This document shows, one piece after another, positions 58,601 to 64,000 of a stretch of 64,000 nucleotides of DNA. Each line of letters begins with the position of its first letter. The first letter of the stretch is position 1. Source of the stretch: Zonotrichia leucophrys gambelii (Eukaryota > Chordata > Aves > Passeriformes > Passerellidae); assembly GCF_028769735.1 (NCBI RefSeq), contig NC_088200.1, positions 68,791,268 through 68,855,267 on the forward strand. Direction: 5' to 3'. The position numbers were made by a program, and so were the translations under genes. Under the pieces are notes generated by a model. The model saw only the letters and a list, made by a program, of their open reading frames with translations. It made no database searches and was not told where the DNA came from.

Positions 58601-61141
58601 TAGGGCAATTGAAACTTCTAAGAATATAAGGATGGAAAAACTGCAAACACAAGTGGAAGAATACCAAGGGCTTCTGGAAAATAATGGCCTTGTAGGATAT
58701 GCTCAAGAAGTGCTTAAAGAAACAGATCCCTCTTGTTTTGTTCAAACAGCAAAACAACTTCATGTCAGGTATCTTAAATATCTTCTGTTTGAGGCACAAG
58801 TACTGTTCCAGGATGTCTGTGCAGTTGTATTCTTGGGAGATGATCCTGGTTTAGCTGGAATTCCTGCATTAGAGTGTGCCTTGGGAAACAGCACTCAGGA
58901 GAGGAGTGCTCTTGTCCTGCCACAATGCCTAGCCTTGCTCAGTGGGACTGAAGTGGGAGGGCAGTCTGTTTAGCTCCCTGACAAATTCCTTGTCTCAGAG
59001 ATTTTATCAGGTATTTGCAAGTTAATCTACCAGGACTCTTCTGGCTTTAGGCTCTTTGATCTTTGTGTTCTCTACTAACACCCTACATCAGTTTTGTTCT
59101 TTGAACGTAATGCTCCAGATTATTTAAATGCTTTGCGAACTGAATGACTACCTGTTCATTATCTTTACACTCATGTACAAAAGGCCTTTAAATTTGGCAT
59201 TTGAGAATCTTTCTAGAGATTCCAGAGAAAATTTCTAGGAGACATCAGTAAGTGCATGAAAGCAAAACTTTTTTAAAAGCAAAACCTGGCATTTTTACTT
59301 TAAGGAATGTCCAACTTGAATTGCCTTTTTTTTTTTGGGCTATCCCACTTTGGTGTTTTCAGAATCCAAAAAGCTACTGAGTCTCTGAGGAGCTTTACGC
59401 CAGCAGCTGCAACTACTTTTGAAGACTTTGTGGTGGACACTGCCAAGCAAGAAGACATCCTTGGTGACTTGTCCTTCCATTCCAATGGTAAATTCTGAGA
59501 GCTTTAGGTCTTTCTCAAGTTTTAGCTTTAAAGGCTTATCTGGAGAAAGGCAGAACTTGCACAGGGCAGCAGTTGCAGAGCTCAGTGTTGTCGCTTGCAT
59601 TGTTCCTTCTGTCTGCATGATTCAGAAGGCATTACCTGGAAGCAGTGTTAGTTTCAGCTTTCATAAGGAAACTAAAATTATATTTCCTTTTCTACAGTAC
59701 CAGTTTGCACTGGCTTCCAAAATATTGTATTTACATCACACTCAGTCTTTCTAAAAGCTTTTTATTGCGTAACAGAAAGAAATAGTTTTTAAAGCTGCCA
59801 GAAAAAAAAGGCTCAAGCCTTTCAAAGTAAAAACAGAAAATAGGGGATTTATTTAAGTGTATGAACAGAGAACCATCCTCATCTACTCCTTTTAACTGAG
59901 AGAGTCAGATTCCCCCTTTAACAGTGCTATAGCTCAACAAAGGGGTTATCTCTTGGTTTAAGACAGTTTTAAGAGGTGGATGCTTTAAAATGAGTTTCCT
60001 TCCAATATAGTTTTAACCAATCCCTTTCTACCAATAAGGAAAAACAAATATGAGTAGATAGAAGTGAAGAAAATAACAGTTTACTAAAAAAACAAAATAG
60101 CAATGGGCCAAAAATAACTGTAATAGTCCCTAGTTACAAAGTGGCTGAAATCTCACTGGGCACAGCTAGATTTGGAATACAATAACAGTTTGGGTTACCC
60201 AGGACTGGTTGTATGATTAACTCCAAAATAGCATGTATCTAAATTTCAGAGCCTTTTTTCTCATGTGTTTCAGGCCTAGAAATACCAGAAATCAACGAAG
60301 AGCAGAGCCGAATGTACAACAAAGCTCTGATCAGCTGGGAATGCTCTGGGAAGACAGATTCAGCTGATATCTATGTCCTTGAGTATCATAAACTTAATAA
60401 AGAAGAGGAGAGTGTGACATGGCAGAAGACTGAAGTGTGTGGCAAGAGCAAAGTATTATCTGATCTCGATGATGACAGCAGCTACGCCTTTAGAGTTCGA
60501 GGTTACAAAGGGTCCATCTGCAGCCCTTGGAGCCAAGAAGTTATCATGCGTACTCCTCCAGCTCCGGGTAGGGGGTTTTCTTATATCCGTCAGTGTTAAG
60601 AGCTGAAAGCAGTTTCCAGTAGCTCCCAGATGTCTCCTACACTGTTACCAGTTTCATAAATGTTTAGAAGCACTGTTACAGATTAAGTCAGTAACATACA
60701 GAGACTGTTAGCTTGCATGACAGTCCTGGTAGCCTTTAAGAGTGGCAAGTTCTAATGCCTGTATGACTTAAAATGTAGTTTATAAGCACAGAAGGCCAAA
60801 TACATAACTAAGCAGAATTTTTCTCTGGGATACTATTTTTCAGTTTTCAGTTTTCTTTTTGATGACAAATGTGGGTACAACAATGAACATCTCGAGCTGA
60901 ACCCAAGAAGAACATCTGTGGAAAGTAGGGCTGGATTTCCTCTGCTTCTGGGATCTGAGCGCTTGCAGGTTGGATGCTTCACAACCCTGGATTACATCAT
61001 TGGTGACACTGGGATTGCCAAAGGGAAGCACTTCTGGGCTTTTAATGTTGAAGCCTACTCATACCTGGTCAAAGTGGGAGTTGTTCCTAGCAGCAAGATA
61101 CAGAAATTGTTCCACAATACCTCTGATGTTATCAGTCCAAG
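34843..61141 (+). CDS. TRIM36: E3 ubiquitin-protein ligase TRIM36, long form (nine exons, last exon outside window)
   Basis: Exons 34843-34905, 44979-45213, 52860-53185, 56375-56521, 57551-57646, 58515-58768, 59363-59487, 60274-60567 and 60844-61141 join in one frame: 612 codons plus 2 nt, against about 728 residues in human. Domains in order: N-terminal FGYILELL segment (10-17); RING with C33, C36, C48, H50, C53, C56, then C115 and C118 after a long insert; B-box 1 (about 157-188); B-box 2 with C212/H215/C224/C227/C232/C235/H241/H244; coiled coil (about 255-350); COS box (about 330-390); fibronectin III (about 417-512); start of the B30.2/SPRY domain (from 514). TRIM36 belongs with MID1/MID2/TRIM9/TRIM46/TRIM67 in the COS-box class of microtubule-associated ubiquitin ligases; it is known as Haprin in the sperm acrosome and acts in early embryonic axis formation in Xenopus. 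The remaining SPRY residues (about 115) lie beyond 64000. Confidence 0.96.
35111..35145 (+). repeat. (CCCAG)n microsatellite
   Basis: Seven tandem CCCAG-type units inside CpG island 1, about 200 bp after the exon 1a donor. Confidence 0.85.
35361..35395 (+). repeat. A-rich simple sequence
   Basis: An A run with scattered G and T immediately before the 35-bp minisatellite. Confidence 0.7.
35404..35539 (+). repeat. 35-bp minisatellite, 3.9 copies
   Basis: Units start at 35404, 35439, 35474 and 35509, each beginning ttcttgtactgttgagatgc and continuing tgatatgtgtgcaac. Copies 1, 2 and 4 are nearly identical; copy 3 differs at several bases (ttcctgtactgccaagatga). Minus-strand frames through it are an artefact: 35 is not a multiple of 3. 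Confidence 0.92.
35633..35682. repeat. Perfect 19-bp inverted repeat (hairpin)
   Basis: Arms 35633-35651 (attgtttgccacaattatt) and 35664-35682 are exact reverse complements around a 12-nt spacer. It lies about 95 bp after the minisatellite. Confidence 0.9.
42035..43370 (+). mobile_element. CR1 LINE RT-to-3' portion, plus strand
   Basis: RT-region DNA is clear: atgaaggaaggtctgggtaa; ggtctttgacacagtcccac; tcttgggactggcgctcttc followed by a [19 protein letters not shown] peptide; then the 3' non-coding region (ctctcctgtgaagacaggct; attcttcactgagagggtga). Frameshifts and stops make it inactive. Confidence 0.92.
43371..43600 (+). mobile_element. Second CR1 3' end, plus strand
   Basis: A further CR1 3' region follows directly: tagtttagcttggacatgag, ggcaccaaggtctagttgac, cttttccaacctggttggta and the terminal ctgtgattctgtgatc. 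It represents a separate insertion or a tandem arrangement with the copy before it. Confidence 0.8.
43597..43640 (+). mobile_element. Third CR1 3' tail fragment at CpG island edge
   Basis: atcgaggtcccttccaaccc plus aaccgattgggcgat repeats the CR1 terminal motif immediately after the previous terminus. It ends about 30-40 bp before the CpG island begins. Confidence 0.6.
43911..43922 (+). promoter_or_regulatory. YY1-like / E2F-like motif pair in CpG island 2
   Basis: GCCATTTT fits the YY1 core GCCATNTT, and TTTTGCGC overlapping it resembles an E2F site. Motif reading by eye only. Confidence 0.35.
44022..44048 (+). CDS. TRIM36: Candidate TRIM36 alternative first coding exon 1b (proximal promoter)
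   Basis: ATG at 44022 (G at -3 and +4) opens nine codons, MESDRLESP, closed by a consensus GTGAGC donor at 44049. The phase is 0, so it can join exon 2 at 44979 in frame and would give a form lacking the FGYILELL segment. It lies in a second CpG island, 9.2 kb after exon 1a. Support is from splice phase, start context and island position only. It could instead be a non-coding first exon or part of another transcript. Confidence 0.55.
44428..44470 (+). repeat. (TGAA)n(TAAA)n microsatellite
   Basis: Tetranucleotide run, TGAA units turning into TAAA units, at the 3' edge of CpG island 2. Confidence 0.9.
44979..45213 (+). CDS. TRIM36: TRIM36 exon 2 (RING)
   Basis: Acceptor tatcatgaag ends at 44978 behind a pyrimidine tract; donor GTATGT at 45214. 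It encodes [19 protein letters not shown] onward: the first six RING zinc ligands, then a Ser-rich insert ([18 protein letters not shown]), ending in phase 1. An in-frame ATG-AAG overlaps the acceptor (ATG at 44973), so an unspliced or intron-initiated RNA could also start here. Confidence 0.96.
48770..48875 (+). repeat. Polypyrimidine (homopurine/homopyrimidine) tract
   Basis: 38 uninterrupted pyrimidines (48770-48807), then a further 65-70 bases with only a few purines. The strand opposite is almost pure purine. Reverse-strand frames rich in Lys, Gly, Arg and Glu arise from this composition. Confidence 0.9.
49271..49321. repeat. 15-bp inverted repeat
   Basis: Arms tttgtaaactgattg (49271-49285) and caatcagtttacaaa (49307-49321) are exact reverse complements around 21 nt. 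The ends extend by TGATT/AATCA if a T run is looped out. A third related copy, ttgtaaactgaattgg, follows at about 49380. It might be the relic of a small DNA transposon. Confidence 0.7.
50916..51341 (-). mobile_element. ERV solo LTR with long terminal inverted repeats, minus strand
   Basis: A 426-bp element bounded by tgtcctggtttcagctggaa at 50916 and the matching caggaca at 51341. On the minus strand it reads as the avian LTR type also seen at 24825 (ggatattcc; gacagctgatccaaaca). Flanks GTTAG (50911-50915) and GTTAT (51342-51346) look like a 5-bp target duplication with one change. Confidence 0.78.
51922..52314 (-). mobile_element. Probable ERV solo LTR, minus strand
   Basis: On the minus strand it runs TGTGACAGTC to TTTCGTCA (TG...CA). 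It has two CCAATCA boxes (complement of tgattgg at 52058-52064 and 52088-52094), then a TATA box (tataaaaagg, complement 52025-52034) at the right spacing. No target duplication seen and no family named, so the ends are tentative. Confidence 0.55.
52860..53185 (+). CDS. TRIM36: TRIM36 exon 3 (end of RING, B-box 1)
   Basis: Acceptor tctacacag ends at 52859; donor GTAAGT at 53186. It encodes [18 protein letters not shown] (last two RING cysteines), the conserved [19 protein letters not shown] linker, and B-box 1 with [18 protein letters not shown] and KIHHP. Ends in phase 0 after NFRPK. Confidence 0.96.
53472..53600 (-). mobile_element. tRNA-Ile/CR1 composite SINE (TguSINE1-like), minus strand
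   Basis: Read on the minus strand, the head (53600 to about 53532) follows a tRNA-Ile: an anticodon-arm stretch gtgccagtaacaccaagg like ggtgctaataacgccaagg, and a B box gattcaatcc (complement 53544-53553; consensus ggttcgatcc). It then passes into a CR1-type tail, gatgatccttgtgggtcctt and ccaacttaggatattctgtt. This fusion is known from oscine passerines. Diverged; not a functional tRNA. Confidence 0.78.
55081..55099. repeat. 19-bp perfect palindrome
   Basis: GTGTGGAAA-A-TTTCCACAC, followed within a few bases by another tgtggaa...ttccaca pair. Function unknown. Confidence 0.8.
55561..55606 (+). repeat. (CA)n microsatellite
   Basis: About 23 uninterrupted CA units after a T run and AAA. Confidence 0.97.
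56375..56521 (+). CDS. TRIM36: TRIM36 exon 4 (B-box 2)
   Basis: A strong pyrimidine tract and ccccacag (56374) precede 49 codons from ILMCPEHE to TAYKTLK; the donor is GTACAA at 56522. All eight zinc ligands of a type-2 B-box are present. Phase 0 at both ends. Confidence 0.96.
56522..57550 (+). other. TRIM36: TRIM36 intron 4
   Basis: About 1 kb; only a short pyrimidine stretch (57032-57068) and splice signals were seen. Confidence 0.8.
57551..57646 (+). CDS. TRIM36: TRIM36 exon 5 (coiled coil)
   Basis: Acceptor acttcaacag ends at 57550; donor GTAAGA at 57647. The 32 codons run [18 protein letters not shown] to LLMKETE, phase 0 at both ends, a heptad-like helical segment that starts the coiled coil. 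Confidence 0.95.
57647..58514 (+). other. TRIM36: TRIM36 intron 5
   Basis: 0.87 kb; nothing recognised. Confidence 0.8.
58515..58768 (+). CDS. TRIM36: TRIM36 exon 6 (coiled coil and COS box)
   Basis: Acceptor ttgctcctag ends at 58514; donor GTATCT at 58769. It encodes [18 protein letters not shown] onward, the long coiled-coil helix, and the conserved [17 protein letters not shown] block of the COS region that targets this subclass to microtubules. Ends in phase 2. Confidence 0.95.
58769..59362 (+). other. TRIM36: TRIM36 intron 6
   Basis: 0.6 kb. The reading frame stays open for about 70 codons past the exon 6 donor, but the conserved protein is interrupted, so this is intron. Confidence 0.85.
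59363..59487 (+). CDS. TRIM36: TRIM36 exon 7
   Basis: Acceptor ggtgttttcag ends at 59362; donor GTAAAT at 59488. It completes the split Arg, then [19 protein letters not shown] through LGDLSFHSN, the acidic/hydrophobic link between COS box and FN3. Ends in phase 1. Confidence 0.95.
59488..60273 (+). other. TRIM36: TRIM36 intron 7
   Basis: 0.79 kb; nothing recognised. Confidence 0.8.
60274..60567 (+). CDS. TRIM36: TRIM36 exon 8 (fibronectin type III)
   Basis: Acceptor atgtgtttcag ends at 60273; donor GTAGGG at 60568. It encodes [20 protein letters not shown] to RTPPAP, 97 full codons covering one FN3 module ([28 protein letters not shown]). Ends in phase 1. Confidence 0.95.
60844..61141 (+). 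CDS. TRIM36: TRIM36 exon 9 (start of SPRY)
   Basis: Acceptor tatttttcag ends at 60843; donor GTAAAT at 61142. It begins [19 protein letters not shown] and contains [19 protein letters not shown] and [20 protein letters not shown], the front half of the B30.2/SPRY domain. Ends in phase 2 within an Arg codon. The next exon was looked for between 61142 and 64000 and not seen. Confidence 0.95.
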
Positions 61142-62439
61142 GTAAATTGCATACTCTTGCTTTAATGCATGTTTTACATAAGAAGATGTTTTTTTGTTTT
61201 TTTTTTTAAAGTAAATGAAGAGCAAGTCTGTTTTCAGTTAGTACACAAGGTGAACCTAACCAGGGAAAAGTTTGAAGGATATTGTGTAAGCAGTTTCTCC
61301 TGTTATTAGCAGAAAGATGTCCTGATTATCCAGAGTCCTATTTTCTTTCTTTTTGGGAAAGAAGGTTCCTGCCAAGGAATGTCAGTTAAAGCAAGAAGGT
61401 TAAAAATAAGAAAGTTTTAAGACTGAAGCAATACTTGATTATCAGTACTAAGGCTCTGCCTTAATTCCCTTGGCATACAAGGTTTGGCAGCCTTTCAGAG
61501 GAACAGTATTCACTGTGCATATTTGTATGTTTTTGCAGTAGCTGTGTCACAGTGGATTCCAAGTCACTGGCTTACCCCAGGCTACATGCTTGCATACTGC
61601 ATTGGAGTGCTACTGAGCACAAGTCAAAGTACAGTGGACAAACCAATAAAAAGATTTCCATCCCACAATTAGAGTTATAGCAAGCCTGCACATATGTGGG
61701 AACTGCAGGCAGGGAGGCTATCTCCTGGGGGCTCGTATTGAGAAATTTAGAAATGTTTGACTTCTTCCTGTATAACACATGGAAAATGTGTCAGCACAAT
61801 CTTGAGCTGCTTGAAGCCAGGTGGAGCCATTTGCAAAGTGAGAAATTAGATCTAAATTTCCTGATTTCTTTTTCCTTCTCCTCATAGAGAGCTGTAAAAT
61901 TTTAGCTGACACAGAAAGAACTGCCCCCACAAGCACCCCAAAACTGAAATCCTAAGTAGGGAATGTCTTTACTGAAGAATGTGTGTTTCTCCATGCTTCT
62001 TTATCTGAGGACAGAAGTGGAGAGCAAAGCATGTAGACTGACCAAGTATGTCTGCAGACTCTCCAGTAACCATCTGGGAAACTTTCAGGGAAGTCTTCAG
62101 ATAGAGCACTTTAAAAAAAGCCACCAAACTTAAACCACTAAAACACTACCTTTTGTTTTGTGAATTTTACAGATACTGTAACATAGCAGCATCATGGAAA
62201 ACTCCCAGGACATGTTCTTGTCTGTAAGGATTGGTCATATTTGCTAAGTTACTTCTCAAGTTAACTGATTTACTGTACCTGTAGATTCATTAATGATTGC
62301 CTAGCCTAAGTACATTTAGATACATCCACTCCTTAGTAAAACCTTCTGTGGTTTTGTCCTTATTGGAGTTCAGGTGTTATTAATTGTTTGAAGTAACCCA
62401 AGTGAAATCCCACCTACTAAATGCCTCTTTCTTCCTGGC
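61142..62439 (+). other. TRIM36: TRIM36 intron 9, first part
   Basis: No exon matching the rest of the SPRY domain and no named repeat before the CR1 that starts near 62440. Confidence 0.75.
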
Positions 62440-64000
62440 TAAGCTATGTGTCACTGGTGGGATGAGTGCTGTGACTGGAGTGCCCTGTTGGTTACAGGCT
62501 CTTCAGAGGGACTGGGGGCAGATGAGGTGGGGGTGCCACTGCCTGTAACATGGTGCCTGGAATGTATGGAGCCTGCAGCTGGCAGTGCTGCAGTTGGGAA
62601 CCTCTGGGTAAGGATTACAGCACAAACAAAGTGGATGTCATTGTGGGAATCTACTACAGGCTACGCAGCCAAGATGAGGACACTGATGAATTATTCCTTA
62701 AGGAACTAAGGAATATCTCTACATCAACCACCCTTGTCTTTTAGGGCAATTCAGCTTGGCAGATGTTAACTGAAAGCACCACATAGATGATACAAACAGG
62801 TCCAGAGGAGTCCTAAAACACCTGGATGATAACTTCTTGGTATGGGTTCTAAGGGAGCCAGCTGAGAAAGGTGCTCTCCCTGATTTTTTCTGAGTCAACA
62901 GAGAGGATCTTGTGAGCAAAGTGGAGATGAGCAGCCATCTTGGCCACAGAAACCACGAAGTAATTGAGTTTAAAATCTCTGTTGTCGGGAGGAGAAGTGC
63001 CAGCAAAACTTCAGCTCTGGACATGAGGAGAACAAACTTCAGGCTGCTGAGGATACTAGTCAGGAAAGACTGGGAGGCCACTATTGAAGGTGCTAAGGTC
63101 CATCAGTGCTGGTCACTTTTTAAGCACCACCTCCTCAGGGCACAAGAGCAGGCAATTCCAAAATATCATAAGTCAAGCAGGTGGGACAGAAGGCTGCCTT
63201 GGGTGAGCAGAGAAGTTCCAGAGCTGAGGCAAAAAAAAAAAGGTATGGCAAATAGCAGCAAGATTGAGCAATGTGGGAGAAATAAAGAGATGCTGCTTGA
63301 CATTTGAGGGAAAAAGTTCATGTGGTCAAAGCCCAACTGGAATTGAAGCTGGCCAGAACGTGGGGAACAATAAAAAGAGTTTTTTAAAAATACGTTAATA
63401 GCAAAAGGGAGTCAGAAATACCATTGGCCTGTTGCAGGAGGAGGATGGTCACCTCACTAAAAGAGACAGAGACAAGACAGGAATGTTTAATGCTTTGTTG
63501 ACAGTTTCAACACCAGTAGTGGTCTTTGGGTCATATTTGCTAATGACCCAAGAACCCAAGGACCATAGCTGTGAGAATGATAAACTCCCAGCCCATCTCA
63601 AATTTGTGCAGGATTTGCTGTTCCACCCAAATCCCCGTAAGTCTGTGGAGCTTGATGGGATTCTTCCTAGGGTGCTGAGCTGACTGATGTAATTGTGAGA
63701 CCTCTCTGATGTTTCAATGGTCTTTGGAGGTGCCAGTCCACTGGAAACTAGCAAATGTTGTCCTAGTTTTCAAGACTGGCAGGAAAGATGACCCTGGTGA
63801 CTACAGGGCTGTGAGTCTCCCTTCAGTGACTGGTAAATTTATGGAGAAGATTATTCTAGGAATTACTGAACCTGAAGGACAGTGCAGTCATCAGGGGAAA
63901 GTCCTGCTTTAAAAACTTACTTTCATTTCATGACACATGTAACCCACTGAGCTGACCAAGGGAAGTTGATGTAATCTCTTTTGATTTCAGTAAAGCTTTT
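62440..64000 (+). mobile_element. CR1 LINE endonuclease-to-RT portion, plus strand, runs off window
   Basis: Decayed CR1 ORF2. The end of the endonuclease and linker are recognisable (VDVIVGIYYRLRSQ; then FRLLRILVRKDWEATIEG and KHHLLRAQEQAIPKY), and then the start of the reverse transcriptase (VHWKLANVVLVFKTGRKDDP; DYRAVSLPSVTGKFMEKIIL). Multiple stops and frameshifts mean it is inactive. This is a more 5' part of the element than the other copies here keep. Confidence 0.9.

Noticed and set aside
58769..58973. Continuation of TRIM36 exon 6 past its donor
   Set aside because: The frame stays open, but the conserved protein resumes at 59363 after a good GT/AG intron. A read-through form would end at a stop 68 codons later; kept as intron.
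61142..64000. Search for the last TRIM36 SPRY exon
   Set aside because: No sequence resembling the expected YEQDSGHDSGSE-type continuation was found; the region is intron plus CR1.

Overview
The window is vertebrate nuclear DNA, almost certainly from a passerine bird. The genes are split into short exons with GT/AG introns. The interspersed repeats are those of birds: CR1 LINEs in both orientations, several avian-type solo LTRs, and a short element that joins a tRNA-Ile-like head to a CR1-like tail, a structure described for oscine SINEs. No complete gene lies inside the window. Two genes are present in part, both on the + strand and in the tandem order PGGT1B then TRIM36. That order matches the human 5q22 neighbourhood, whose avian counterpart I would expect on chromosome Z (inference).

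Layout. Positions 1-19.25 kb hold the 3' two thirds of PGGT1B, the beta subunit of protein geranylgeranyltransferase I: six coding exons between 5906 and 18717, a short 3' UTR and a poly(A) signal at 19225. The 5' exons lie before base 1. From 19.25 to 34.5 kb is intergenic DNA with one 1.3-kb CR1 and one ERVL-like LTR; I recognise no gene there. From 34.5 kb to the end is TRIM36, an E3 ubiquitin ligase of the RING/B-box/coiled-coil/COS/FN3/SPRY class. It has two CpG-island first exons 9.2 kb apart (coding parts 34843-34905 and 44022-44048). Both end at phase-0 donors that can join the shared exon 2 at 44979. Exons 2-9 run to 61141, and the last SPRY exon is past the window end. A decayed CR1 fills 62.44-64.0 kb in the last visible intron.

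The two genes are not known to act in one pathway. PGGT1B attaches geranylgeranyl groups to CAAX proteins such as Rho GTPases. TRIM36 is a microtubule-associated ubiquitin ligase.

I found no operon-like or novel multi-gene system. The points most worth a second look are: (i) an apparent one-base deletion near 18671 that rewrites the PGGT1B C-terminus; (ii) the paired alternative promoters of TRIM36, the second preceded by a pile of CR1 3' ends; (iii) a sense-strand LTR with its own poly(A) signal about 120 bp before the last PGGT1B exon; (iv) a structured stretch in TRIM36 intron 1 with a 35-bp minisatellite and a perfect 19-bp hairpin; and (v) the tRNA-Ile/CR1 SINE. Repeat boundaries are by eye and may be off by tens of bases. 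Exon boundaries were checked by splice sites, reading phase and family similarity recalled from knowledge, not by alignment.
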